From: Scenedesmus sp. ARA3
Lineage: Eukaryota > Chlorophyta > Chlorophyceae > Sphaeropleales > Scenedesmaceae
DNA length: 26,459 nucleotides
NCBI GenBank assembly: GCA_004335835.1
Contig: RWJK01000626.1
Coordinates: 1-26,459 of the forward strand
Direction of reading: 5' to 3'
The notes under the pieces were generated by a model. It was not told the DNA's origin, ran no database searches, and saw only the letters and a program-made list of their open reading frames with translations. How positions within the stretch are numbered: the stretch's first letter is position 1; each line of letters starts with the position of its first letter. The translations under genes were made by a program, and so were the position numbers. This document shows positions 1 through 10,700 of this stretch, one piece after another.

Positions 1-345
1 AGGGAAGGAGTCGAGGACAGCAGCGCACTCACAAGCCACACAGGGCAGGCATGAGCTGGGCTACAGCTTGAACATTGCTGGGCACTTCCCGGTTGCAGCT
101 GTGCATATATGCACGGGTTGTGATACTTTTGTGCATGCGCCTGCTGTACGACTGACTCCCTGTGGTGGTGGCAGCAGGCAGGGTGATAGTAATTGCTGGC
201 AGCGTTTATGTGACAGCGTGTGCTCGGTCATGCTGCGACGTGCAGCGTGCTGTATGTAAGAGCATGTGCTATGTGCATGTGCTATGTGCATTGCGCTTTG
301 TTCATGACTGCTCTCCTGCTGCACCTGCTGCTGCTGCTGCTGCAG
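1..345. other. Left-edge region, no confident exon
   Basis: No convincing coding exon is visible. The stretch ends in a CTG-rich tract and an AG (344-345) that serves as the acceptor of the first supported exon of the 5'-nucleotidase gene. The ATG at 51 opens only a very short frame (stop after six codons). Short tandem wording such as 'gcatgtgctatgt' occurs near 263-290. The start codon and any targeting peptide of the downstream gene are either in an unrecognised small exon here or left of the window. Confidence 0.4.
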
Positions 346-2334
346 GTGTTTGGGCTGGAGGCGCTGTCTGACATCCTGACAGTGCCAGTGGCTGATCTGG
401 CGGCAGCAACGCAGGTGCGCAGCAGCACGAGCACGCGTGGAGCCTGCGGGCTTCTGCTGCATGCGCAACGGCCTGTGGCATGACACAGTTACAATAGCAG
501 CAGGGGCAGCAGCACGGGCTGCTTTGCATGCGCAGCGGTGCCCCGGCAGCCGTAGCACCTGGCCTCCTGTTCGCCGCTGCAGCTGCAGCAGCTGTCCTCT
601 TATCGCTGTCCTCCCATCCCCACAGCACTCGACGAGCACTCCCTCGCCGCCAAGCTGTACTGTGCTGTCCTGCGACAGCAGCGTGTATTAGCTCAGTGCT
701 GCCTGCTGCCTTGCTGCCTGCCTGTTGCTGCATTGGCGTGTGCTGCCACAGTCTGTGCTGGACGAGCTGGATGTGCCTCACCGCTGGCCCGCGGGCTCCC
801 CTGAGCGTGGTGTGTACTGCAGCCGCACACTCAACCTGCGCAGCATCAAGGCTATTGGGTATGACATGGACTACACACTCATCCACTACGACGTCAACGC
901 ATGGGAGGTGCGTTGCGGCCTGGGTTTAGGTTTCTCAGGCCTTAAGTTGCTGGTCAAGCTGCGTTTCATGCACATCCACTAAAGACGTTGACGCCTGGGA
1001 GGTGTGCATGGGGCTGCGGACGCTGCCTGCCGCCAGCATGGTGGCGTCATGCCTGCCTGCTGCCTGCCAACAAGCGATTGCCGCCAGAGAGCAATTCCTG
1101 TTAAAAAAAGGAACCCTTGTTTTGTACATCTCATTAGCGATTCGAATCGCTTCACCTGCACCCAACCACTGCTGCAGGGCCGCGCATACGAGTACGGTCT
1201 TGAGACGCTGCGTGGTCAGGGCGTGCCTGTGGAGGGCCTGCGCTTCGACCCCGGGCTGGTCATCCGGGGGCTGATCATGGACAAGGAGTACGGCAACCTC
1301 ATCAAGGTGGACCGCTTCGGGTGAGGATGACTGAATGCAGTGTGTTGTGCAATCTTGTGTTGCTGTTTGTGTTGCTGTGTGCGGTGTGGTGAGTGTGAGG
1401 CAGGCAACCTAAGCAAGGTGGACCGCTTCGGGTGAGCGAGAGGATGGGGATAAGGGGTTGAGGATCATAAGGATGGGATGAGTGATTGGGCAGTGACTGC
1501 AGGCAACCTCATCAAGGTGGGCTGCTTTGGGTGAGCGGGAGGTGCAGGCTTTTCTGTGCTTGTTTTGTGTGTTGAGATATGCGATGTGGGGCGTGGGAGG
1601 CAGGCAATCTCACCAAGGTGGACCGCGTCTGGTACACGTAGAACCCTACTGGCTATCATATCTTGCGAGCCCCACCTTTCAGCATCTGGCAGCGGGTGGC
1701 AGGGATGGTGGCGTGGAGGGGCAGCGCACAATTGGGTTGCTGGTGGGCCTGAGCTGACACACATGGTGTGCTCGCGCCCAGCACGCGACAAGTGCGCTGC
1801 TGTGTTGAGGGTGCACGTGTGACTGCTGTGACGCGCAAGGCAAAACAGCACGACGCTGCATAGCTGGTGCCTGATGCGGTCTGCTGCTACGAACTGCTGC
1901 TGCTGTTGCCTGCCCACCCTTCACCCCAACCCTACCCCCGCAGTCTGGTGAAGCGCGCCATGCACGGCACGCGCATGATGGGCTGGCAGGAGATCCGGCA
2001 GTTCTACGGCCGCGAGGTGGTCAACCTGCGCAACGAGGGCCGCTGGGTCTTCCTCAACACGCTCTTCAGCGTCAGCGAGGCAGTCATGTACATGCAGGTG
2101 GGTGGGTTTAGGGGGGGAGGGGGTGCTGCTGATCTTACAGCTGGGGTTGGGGCCCATGGCGCTGTCTGCTGTACAGCGATGCACTAGATGGGTGTACTAC
2201 TGCCATTGCTGCTGTGGTGACGCAGTGCCTGGCAACTGCTGGCTGGGCCTCACCAACAAGACGCGCAATCATGCTGCCAGCTGCTGCTCATGCGCTGTGC
2301 CGCCTGCAGCTCACTGCTGCCCTGCCCGTGCCAC

Positions 2335-2372
<38 letters not shown>

Positions 2373-5300
2373 CGTACCGCCAGCTTGTGGACCGCCTGGA
2401 CCAGGGTGCCTTCAGCAGCGCGGCGCCCGGGCAGCTGACGTACCAGGGGCTGTACAAGCTGGTCAGCAAGGCGCTGTACAGGGCACACGTGGAGGGCAAG
2501 CTCAAGCGGGAGATCATCCAGGTGAGGCTGGGTGGTGGGCTGCGGCGAGGCAGTTATTTGGGGCAGTGTACCGTGGTGCTGGTTCTTGCCTCAAAGCTGG
2601 CCCACAAGCACGCCAGTGCTGCTGCTGGCTGAGTTCCCTGTGGAGCAGCCCAGCTGGCTGGATGTGGCCACGCCTGGAGCTGCTGCTAGTGCTGGCTGGC
2701 TGGCTGGCTGGCTGGGATGGCAGGTGTGAGGTTTGTAGGGGAATTGCTGGTTTTCTGCTGACACTCCAGCTGTTGGAGCTATAGGGCTGCTGCTGGCTGG
2801 CCACCACGCCAGTGCTGTCACTGACTTAGTGCCCTCCCGAGCAGCCCGGGCGGCAGGATGGGGTCACGCCTGGGTGTGGTGCTATTGCTGAGCTTGTTGC
2901 GGGCTGAGGGATGGGAAATGCCTCTGCACCTGCGAATAGCACTGTAAAGATGGACAGTGTACTGTGCAGACACCAGGATTTGAACTGGGGCTTGCTGGGT
3001 GACAGTGCGGCTGCTTGAGTGCTGCTGGACCCAGTGCGTGAAGGCCACTGGTGCCTGCTGGTGGCGCCAATTGGTGGTCCGTCGCGCACCTGCCACCACC
3101 CTCGGCCACTGCAGAGACGGTGCTGCATTGTTCTGCATGTTGTGTTGACCTTGACAGAAATAACATGCTGACGTGGCGACTGGCAGCCGTCGTAGTAACA
3201 CACCCACACCCCGTAGGAATATATGAGGCCAGCATACAGCACTTGCCTTACGCACCCGGCAGGCCCTTTTCTCGCTCAGTTGTCACGTCAAGGTTGTCTG
3301 ACAGAGTGTCATAACCTCGCAACCCTAAACTAGAGTTGCACTGGCCAGTCACTGGCAGCACAGGCTGGGAGGGGGTCTTGAGCGCGCGGCTTCCCCCTGA
3401 AAAAAGAAGCCGGCAAGCAGCTGAGGGGGTCAGGGGCACCCCGCATGGTGTGGGGGGTCCTGCCGAGGGCGGGCGGGCCAGCCACGTGCCGGCGGTCAGC
3501 TGGCGCGTGCAAATGGTGCGGCCATGCGGCCCGCCAAGGACCGGGTAGGGCTGAGGCTGCCTGGGTGCTGCATATTGCTGCATGTTCCTGTGCTGCAGAG
3601 GTCGCCGGCGCTGCCTGCTCCTGCCACCATGTATGCATCTGCAGGGGTCCCAGCGCTGGCACAGCTGTGCACACGCAGCGGTTATCTCTGTTGCAGGCTG
3701 TGTGTGACGTGTGCCACTCACGCATACGTCAGCATGCACCGCTTCTGCGGCACCTGTGCCATGTACTGCTGCCAACCCCCTGCGCACTGCTGCTGCGCTC
3801 TATTTCGGCTTCAGTCTGCCGCGCACCAATCCAATCACCGTCAAACTCCCCCCTGCGAACCTTGCCTTCTGCCCTCTTGCACACCGGCAGGCCCCGGAGC
3901 GCTTTGTGGAGCCGGACCCTGAGATGGCGCAGACGCTGCTAGACCAGAAGGAGGCGGGCAAGATGCTGCTGCTCATCACCAACTCCGACTACGAGTACAC
4001 CGCGCGCATGATGGCCTTTGCCTACGACAGGTTCCTGCCGGACGGCATGACCTGGCGCGACGTGTTTGACATGGTGCGGCGGCTGGCAGCAGCTGCTGCT
4101 GCTGCGCATGCTTACGATCAGTCATTTTACATCACTCTGCGGCTGGGTTGATCATGAGATGCTTGAATCAGACAATGCGACACATCGTGCCGCCTGCAAA
4201 ACATTACGCTTGCCTTACCACGCCAGCCGCCTGCGTCAGCTACCCAACTGTACAGCAGCATGTCACTCCACCTGCTGCTGCTGCTGCTGCCAGGTGATCG
4301 TGATGAGCCGCAAGCCGGAGTTCTTCAGCTACAGCATGCCGCTGTACGAGGTGGTCACACCAGACGGCCTCATGCGGCCAGTGCTGGCGGCGCGCCTGGG
4401 CGGGCTGTACTGCGGCGGCAGCGCACGCCAGGTGAGGCGGCTGAGGAAGAGTGCTGCTGCAGTCAGCGCTGGCCGGCTGCTGCATCGTTGTTTGTTGCTG
4501 CTGCAGGGGCCATGTGGTGCATGCTGCAGCAGATCAGAGTGATCTGATTGAACCAGGCAGCGCACCAGCAGGCCTAGCAGGGCATGCAGCTGCAGCACCA
4601 CCTGGGCATGCTGGGCCGGTGGCTGTGCTTGGCCAGCTTGCTGCTGCTGAGCCTCATGCAATCCTGCTGCTGCTGCTGCCGCGCTTTCCCCCTCCCCCAC
4701 ACACACACAGGTGGAGGCTGCGCTGGGTGTGGAGGGTGACGACATCCTGTACGTGGGCGACCACATCTACACAGACGCGGCGCTGGCCAAGATCAACTTC
4801 AGGTGAGGGGGGATGGGGGGGTGGACGGTGGAGGCCATGCGCTACTGAGATCACATCTGCAGCGACGCCGCGCTGGCCAAGATTAGCTTCAGGTGAGGGG
4901 GGTTTGGGGGTCTGGACAGTGGCCTTTGTGCTTGCAGGTCGTGGTCGGCATGGTGGGGGGTAGGCGTGCGCTGGCTGACGGTTGTGAGTTTGTGCTGAGC
5001 GACTGCGTTTGTTGATGCACGCCACTGTCTGGCTATTGTTTCTCTCCTTTTGTTTGTTTGGTGTTGTCAGGATAACCTCAAATCGCTGCCTCCTGTACCA
5101 CCGATCTGCAGGTGGCGCACCGCGCTGATCATCGCCAAGCTGGAGCAGGAGGCACAGCAGCACACGGGCGAAATAATGCAAGCCTCCTGCTGACCTTGCG
5201 CTGCGGACCGGCTGCCTTTTCTGCTGCAGGTGGCGCACTGCGCTGATCATCTGCTCCTGTTTGCTGCTTTTTGTTTTGTACGTTCTCGTGTACTGAAGCT

Positions 5301-6564
5301 GCTGCCCGCTCCACCGCAGGTGGCGCACCGCGCTGATCATCCGTGAGCTGGAGCAGGAGGTGCAGGCACTGGCTGCTGGCAGGCCCCACCGTGACGAGCT
5401 GAAGCAGCTCATGGCCAAGAAGGAGATCGTGGGGGACCTGCTCAACCACCTGAGGCTGGCACGGCAGCGAGCCACAGCGCCTGACCGAGATGCAGCAGCA
5501 GCAGCAGCAGCCAACGGTGGTCAGACTGCTGCTGGAGAGGCTGCTGGTGTGGAGAGGAGTGCAGGCAGCAGCAGCAGCGCCAGCAGCAGCGGCAGCGGCA
5601 GCAGGCTGTCTGGTGGCGAGGGGCTAAGTATTGAGGACGAGGAGGCTCTGAATGAGACGCTGGCGCAGCTGCTGCTGGTGCTGGACGAGCTGGATGCGCG
5701 CATTGGGCCCATGCTGGAGCAGGACGGACGCCACTTCAACAGGCGGTGAGCTCAACATGAGTTTTGTTAATGTGACTGTATGAGTGGGGGTGAGGGTAGG
5801 GAGGGGGTGCTGAGGGTGGGATGGTGTAGGCCGAAGGAAACGAAAAGTGGCGTGTGCAGGCGATTGTGGGGGGTACTGGCACTTGAAGCATGCAGACAGA
5901 GGTGGGCTGCAAGGACAGAAGCAGGGCAGGGGGTGGCATGCACTGCATCGGCCCATGCTGGAGCAGGACAGGTGGCACTTCAACAGGCGGTGAGGCTAGA
6001 TCATAAAGTGTGGAGAGTGGTGGAATAAGCGTGCTTTGGTTTACAATATTGGATGGCAGCATGGCTCGCTGAGCCAGCTGGAGCAGGGAAGGGCGTAGCA
6101 GCTTAGAAGCAGTGTCACACGCAGCGCGACTATGCCACCTTGTTTCCGACCTGGTGCATTCCTTGCCCTGCTGACTCTGCCTGCTGCTGCCACCTTCGTC
6201 ATGCTGCAGCTGGGGCTACCTGTCACGTGCCGGGCTGAACGACAAGAGCCAGCTGTGCCGGCAGATTGAGAAGTATGCTGACGTGTACAGCAGCCGCGTG
6301 TCCAACTTCCTGCGCTACTCGCCCTACATGTACTTCCGCAGCCCCACACAGTCCCTGGCACACGACAGGAACCTGTCTGCGCTGTACAGGCAGCAGCAGC
6401 AGCAGCAGGCTGCAGAGGGGCAGCTGCTGGAGAGCAGCGAGTGGGAGGGGCCCGATGAGGCGGAAGCAGCAGCAGCAGCAGCGCCACGCACCAGGCAGCA
6501 TCGGCAGCCTAGCAGTGACGGCAGGAGTAGCAGCAGCAGTAGCAGCAGTGGCAACCGACGGTAA
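346..6564 (+). CDS. HAD-superfamily 5'-nucleotidase (IMP/GMP type, subfamily IG), 5'-partial
   Basis: This enzyme is predicted to remove the 5' phosphate from purine nucleoside monophosphates. Exons I support: 346-414, 637-684, 752-907, 1178-1320, 1944-2097, 2384-2521, 3891-4073, 4294-4431, 4711-4802, 5320-5745 and 6210-6564. They sum to 1902 nt in one continuous frame ending in TAA. HAD motif I is DMDYT (bases 863-877). Motif II is the LLLITNS stretch in exon 3891-4073. Motif IV is GDHIYTD in exon 4711-4802. Other family landmarks are GLIMDKEYGNLIKVDRFG, NTLFSVSEAVMYMQ, SRKPEFFSYSMPLY and YADVYSSRVSNFLRY. Two low-complexity Ala/Ser/Gln stretches interrupt or extend the C-terminal part (about 5470-5625 and 6385-6560), with the conserved segment LLLVLDELDARIGPML between them. 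The exon 637-684 and the N-terminus are the least certain parts. Introns contain repeated copies of several exon edges (separate entries). Identity of the core is firm; exact substrate is inferred from family. Confidence 0.88.
973..1006 (+). repeat. Echo of exon 752-907 3' end plus donor site
   Basis: A diverged copy of bases 881-913, which are the last part of the exon containing the DxD motif and its GT donor. Both copies share the pattern atccacta..gacgt..acgc.tgggag followed by gtg. The offset is about 93 bp. The copy contains an in-frame TAA relative to the parent frame, so it is not a functional copy of the exon end, but the GT after 'gggag' is kept. Confidence 0.75.
1402..1635 (+). repeat. 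Three echoes of exon 1178-1320 3' end plus donor
   Basis: The exon end at 1291-1324 (gcaacctcatcaaggtgg, then accgcttcgg and GT) recurs at about 1402-1436, 1501-1535 and 1601-1635, with spacing near 100-110 bp. Each copy is preceded by CAG and followed by GT, so each is a 28-nt AG...GT block: 1404-1431, 1503-1530 and 1604-1631. One 28-nt block alone would shift the frame; all three together (84 nt) would not. The sequence between copies is much more diverged. Confidence 0.85.
2336..2371 (+). repeat. (CTG)12 microsatellite upstream of a 3' splice site
   Basis: Twelve uninterrupted CTG units on the sense strand, ending 12 bases before the acceptor of exon 2384-2521 (gtaccgccag). The tract sits where a polypyrimidine tract is expected. 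Confidence 0.9.
2522..3890 (+). other. Long intron of the 5'-nucleotidase gene
   Basis: This intron separates ...KLKREIIQ from APERFVEPDPEM, which are adjacent in the family, so no exon is missing. It contains a CTGG tetranucleotide run (about 2692-2714) and an internal diverged duplication: about 2597-2660 resembles about 2796-2850 (shared cgccagtgctg and gagcagccc). It also holds a unique-looking, A/C-rich stretch at about 3200-3450. I see no coding exon in it. Confidence 0.65.
4851..4922 (+). repeat. Echo of exon 4711-4802 3' end, with an in-frame 30-nt mini-exon
   Basis: A copy of 4761-4830 at an offset of exactly 90 bp, covering the exon end, the GTGAGG donor and part of the G-rich intron start. 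The copy gained CAG at 4860-4862, so AG 4861-4862 and GT 4893-4894 bracket a 30-nt block (4863-4892). Spliced after the upstream exon it would repeat ten residues (SDAALAKISF-type) in frame, with no stop. Confidence 0.8.
5105..5250 (+). repeat. Two echoes of exon 5320-5745 5' end plus acceptor
   Basis: The block CAG followed by gtggcgcaccgcgctgatca, which opens the exon at 5320, also occurs at 5109-5133 and 5227-5251 (the latter with one change, 'cactgcg'). The first copy keeps about 50 bp of similarity, including ctggagcaggagg. Using acceptor 5110-5111 instead of 5318-5319 would keep the frame for 25 codons and then reach TGA, giving a truncated protein. Confidence 0.85.
5945..5995 (+). repeat. 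Echo of exon 5320-5745 3' end plus donor
   Basis: A copy of about 5700-5751: cccatgctggagcaggac is identical, then a short diverged part, then cacttcaacaggcg followed by GTGAG in both. The offset is 244 bp. The donor in the copy (GT 5990-5991) is as good as the one used at 5746. Confidence 0.85.
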
Positions 6565-7043
6565 CAAAAGGGCTGCTGCGGCGACAGCCCTCCACAAGCA
6601 GCGTGCTACAAGGTGTGCTGATTGGCGGGAGTACTCCCTCACTAGTGACAGAGGTGCATGTCGTGCCACATTGTGTTTGAGAGATCAGGCGTGTTTTTTT
6701 TTCGGTTGGCATGACGCCAACTGTGCACCAACATCCCTGACACACCCTATCTGCTGTGGCGCGGGCCTTGCCCTGCTCAAACCCTAGTTGAGTTGAACAT
6801 AAGCATGTCCTGCGTATCGTAGGCTGCTGCCTTGCGCTGGCGGCATGTAGCATGTCTGATCGAAGGGACTGCCGCTCAGGGTGTGGGATTCATGCAGTGA
6901 GCGTTCTGGCAGGTGCATGTGGTGTGGACAGCTGGTGGTACAGCCAAGATGCTGCGTGGCATAACATGCGTGGAGCTTAACACCAGTTGTACGTTACTTG
7001 CTGATCAAGTTTTTGAAATTGAACATAACCACACTGCCGATGC
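6565..7043 (+). other. Spacer: 3' region of nucleotidase gene and upstream region of MATE gene
   Basis: No coding exon is visible. I found no TGTAA poly(A) signal (the usual chlorophyte signal) on the plus strand here, so the 3' end of the upstream gene is not located. AT-richer sequence near 7003-7030 (gatcaagtttttgaaattga) precedes the first ATG of the next gene and may belong to its promoter or 5' UTR. Confidence 0.4.
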
Positions 7044-7665
7044 ATGGCATGCGCTTGCTTTGGCCTTCCCCATGACATCCGAATGAAGAGTAGCATAATG
7101 CATCAACGGCAGTGCTCAGGAGACTCCACCTGCATGAAAAGCTCGTCGGATCTGAAACTTTGTCTGTATTATCGACGGGCTGCTCGCTTGCACCTGAGAC
7201 CGCAGTCACGTAGCAGCAGCATCAGGCGTCTCGTTTGCAACAGCTTCCTTGACAAAGACGGCAGCGATGCTTCAGGAACGCCCACACCGTAAGTTGAACA
7301 GTAGCAATAGTTTGACGTGCTGCTGTGAGGCTGCGGCCACTGCTTGTCACCTGATCACATCCAACATGCCAGCAGGGTGCCCAGCCAGCAGCAGCAGGAG
7401 GTGGAGCAGCAGCAGGCAGTGCCTGCCCTTGCAGCAGCGCAGCAGCCTGGATGGCCTCAGCTGCTGTCACCACAGCAGTTGTGGGGCCGCCTCACAGACC
7501 CGCTCAACATGGAGATCTTCTCTATAGCACTGCCAGTGAGTACAACGAACACAGTGCAGTAGTGCACGCAGCAGCGCCAGTGGTGGCCACGTCTCCTTGC
7601 GCCGTACAGCAACTGCTGTGGTTTGCAACTGTGGAGGGCTCCATGCAGCATTCAATGGAAATGCT

Positions 7666-7755
<90 letters not shown>

Positions 7756-10700
7756 AGGTCTCCAAAAGCGAGTAGGGTTGTTTGCCTTTCAAAACACGCT
7801 CAGCCTGCGTCGGACATATGCGGTGTGCCAGGCATGGCTGCTGCGCCCAAAACAGTCACTGGGGCTGCTGCTGCCCGTACCTGCTGCAGATGCTTGCAAC
7901 TCTTGCAGCAGACCCTATCGCTGGGCTGGTGGACACGGCATATGTGGGCAGGCTAGGTGGGCATGCAGGCTGGCTGCTCGCCTGCTGCTGCACTGCCCAG
8001 GCTGGGAGGCCTTGCAAGCGTTGACAGCAAACAGCAAGCCGGTGATATTTGTGAAATCCATCAATGCCACCCTCTGCACATCATTTTCAAAGTGGTGCCT
8101 GGCAGCATACAAGCAGCACATGCCAAGCATGTGAAGGCACTAGCACAGCAGCTCATCTTGCACTCGGGAGCCACCTTGTTTAAAAGTGTCTGCATGCGCT
8201 TCACTGACTGCCTGCCGCCAGGTGCCGCGCAGCTGGCGGGTGTGGGTGTGGCGCTGAGCGTGTTCAACACCACCACCAAGCTGCTCAACGTGCCGCTGCT
8301 GAGCGTCACCACCAGCAGCGTGGCGGCAGCAGCAGGCAGGGCGGCAGCAGAGGCACGCGCAGCAACTGCTGCCGGCAGCAGCAGCACAAGCAATACCACC
8401 AGCGGCAGCAGCAGCAGCAGCAGCAGTGTTAGTGAATCTTCAGCAGCAGCAGCAGCAGCAGCAGCAGGTCTGAGCAGCGCCATATCTTCGTCGACGCTGA
8501 TTGCTGCTGTGGTGGGCTTGGTGCAGGTGGGCAGCCTGCTGCAGGGCCCTGCAGCGGCACCAACAGGCTGAGAACTCTGTTGCCACCAGGAAACACTGAT
8601 ATTTAGTCATAGCGCTGCAGGCCAGCAGGGCAGCCACTGCATGCAGTTGGCATCGCGGCAGAGCAATGCTGCTGGCTGCAGGGCTGCTCAGCATGCACCA
8701 GGTAGCACCTGCATGTTGTGCTGTGCCTGCCCTGGCATGCGTGCCGCAGCAGCATGAGAGCATGTTCAAAGGCACATGACTCTGACCTTTGCTATGCGCC
8801 CTGCACTTGTGTGTGCTGTTTGGCTGCTGCTGCAGGCGCTGCTGCTTGTTGGTGGCGGCTCCTGGGCTGCGCAGCTGTGGGGCGTCAGCAGCAGCTCCCC
8901 CCTGTGGGGCCCCGCCTGCGACTTCCTCAGCATACGCGCTGCGGGCGCACCCGTGACGGTGCTGCTGCTGGTGATGCAGGTGGGCTGGGAGGGGGCGGGC
9001 ACGCGGCACCAGCGGCTGCAGCCTTCGGTGACTTATCAGCTAACTGCAACGCACTGGTGCGATGGCCTCATTGGTACTATACAGCGCCGCAACCTAACCA
9101 TCTATGTTGTAGCGCGAGCTGGGTAAGCCAGACGAAGCTGCGGCCGCAGCAGCCTGCCAAGCCGCTGCTGCATGCTGCCTGCCTGCCTGCCTATCCTTGC
9201 AGCATTGTGCTTGTGATGTGTGACCTGCGACTATTCATACTATCCTGCTGCAGGGCGTGTACCGCGGGCTGCAGGACACGCGCACGCCGTTTTACGCCAC
9301 GCTTGCTGCCAACGTGCTCAACGTGGGCCTGGGCTGGGCCTTCATCTTTGGGCTGGGGCTGGGCGTGAAGGGCGCGGCGGCAGCCACGGTGCTGGCCCAG
9401 GTGAGCGCCGTATCATGAGTTTCAACGTGCATGCAGGTCGAACATTGCACGCCGTGCTTGTACATGCTGGCCCGGCTCATTTTGAAGTCTGCCAGCAGGG
9501 CTGCCTACAGGCAGCTACCGGCCCTACAACCAAGTCATGTGAGAGTGGTGGTGGATTTGTTTGCAGCAATTTCATGCTGCATGCGAGGCACGCACATGCC
9601 TCGCAGGCTGAGTGTACACTGAGTCAGCATTGCATCGTCAGCAGCAAAGCAAACAAATCAAGTGGAAGTCGGTTGCACCTTCTCCATATTCGCACGCAGC
9701 TACTAGTTTCCTTGTGTGGCCCAGGCAACACTGTTGGCCTTGCAGTTGCAGCTTTGGGGGAGATTTTGTAACGCAGAGGGACCTGCCACAGTGTTACATT
9801 ACGCAATGCTGAAACCGACTACTAATTTATAAACAGCAGCCTGGTTAGAGTTTCCAACCAGCCGCTTGGGCTGTTGTAATGGGTGTGCACGCAAACAGCC
9901 TGGCACACAATGCAATGTAGACAGCACAGGCCGCTGCCTTTTAAGCAAGTATACACATGCATGTCAAATATGTGAGACTCCTAGTAACCACATCGACAGC
10001 CACAGCTGCCTCCTGACCAACGAAGCCTTTGGGCGCTGTTGACACAAAGTTTGTCTTTAGGCACTGTGCAAGGTCACGCCTGATTCATCCCAGATGCTGC
10101 GTACCAAATTCGCACATTCCACATCCACACGCAGCAGCCTGGATATTATCTCCTGTAGGTGGTACCTCCATGGCGCAACAAACGCAGCCTCCCGATCCGC
10201 AATGTTGCGGTGCAGCCAGCTCACGCATCAACAAACCCACAAGCATGCTGCAGGCAGCAGCGTGGGCGCTGCACGGCCCAGCCTGCCCAGCACAGCCCAG
10301 GGCTGGCCCGCCTACGCAGCAGACCCTCCCAGGAGTGCCAGGGCCATGCTGCGTGACATAGTAAGCCAGATGCCTGCTGTGTTGCTGTCCCATCCCCAAC
10401 CACGTGCCAGGGGAGCACAAGAGGTAAGCCAACACACCCAGGTATGACATAAAACATCCGCAACCGGGCGCACATAGCGCGGGTTGCTGCGCCGCGCACG
10501 TGCGCAGCGACGAGCCGGCCAGCCGAGCATGGCAATATGCGCATGCCGGCAGCAACACAGAGACACACACAAGCATGGCACACCAGCGCCAGTGCGGCGC
10601 TGGGTGCGAGGACACGTAAGCTACTGCGTATCTCAACAGCAACGTGTAGGAATCACACCAAACACATGCATGGTGTGCAGAGTGCCAACAAGGTGCACCA

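Noticed and set aside
637..684. Alternative acceptor at 624-625 for the second nucleotidase exon
   Set aside because: With the phase-0 exon before it, that acceptor leads to a stop within the exon; the acceptor at 635-636 keeps the frame. The exon remains only moderately supported.
2970..3020. tRNA-like B-box on the minus strand (GTTCAAATCC around 2976-2985)
   Set aside because: No A-box at the right distance and no cloverleaf could be drawn; at most a decayed SINE fragment, too weak to list.
4451..5514. Long antisense frame (286 codons) over the nucleotidase exons
   Set aside because: A shadow of the true plus-strand exons 4711-4802 and 5320-5745 and their echoes.
7451..8134. Plus-strand open frame through the (CAG)29 tract giving a poly-Gln protein
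   Set aside because: It overlaps the true MATE exons in another frame; the exon joins 7535 to 7890 and 7956 to 8222 preserve the MATE frame and motifs, so the tract is intronic.
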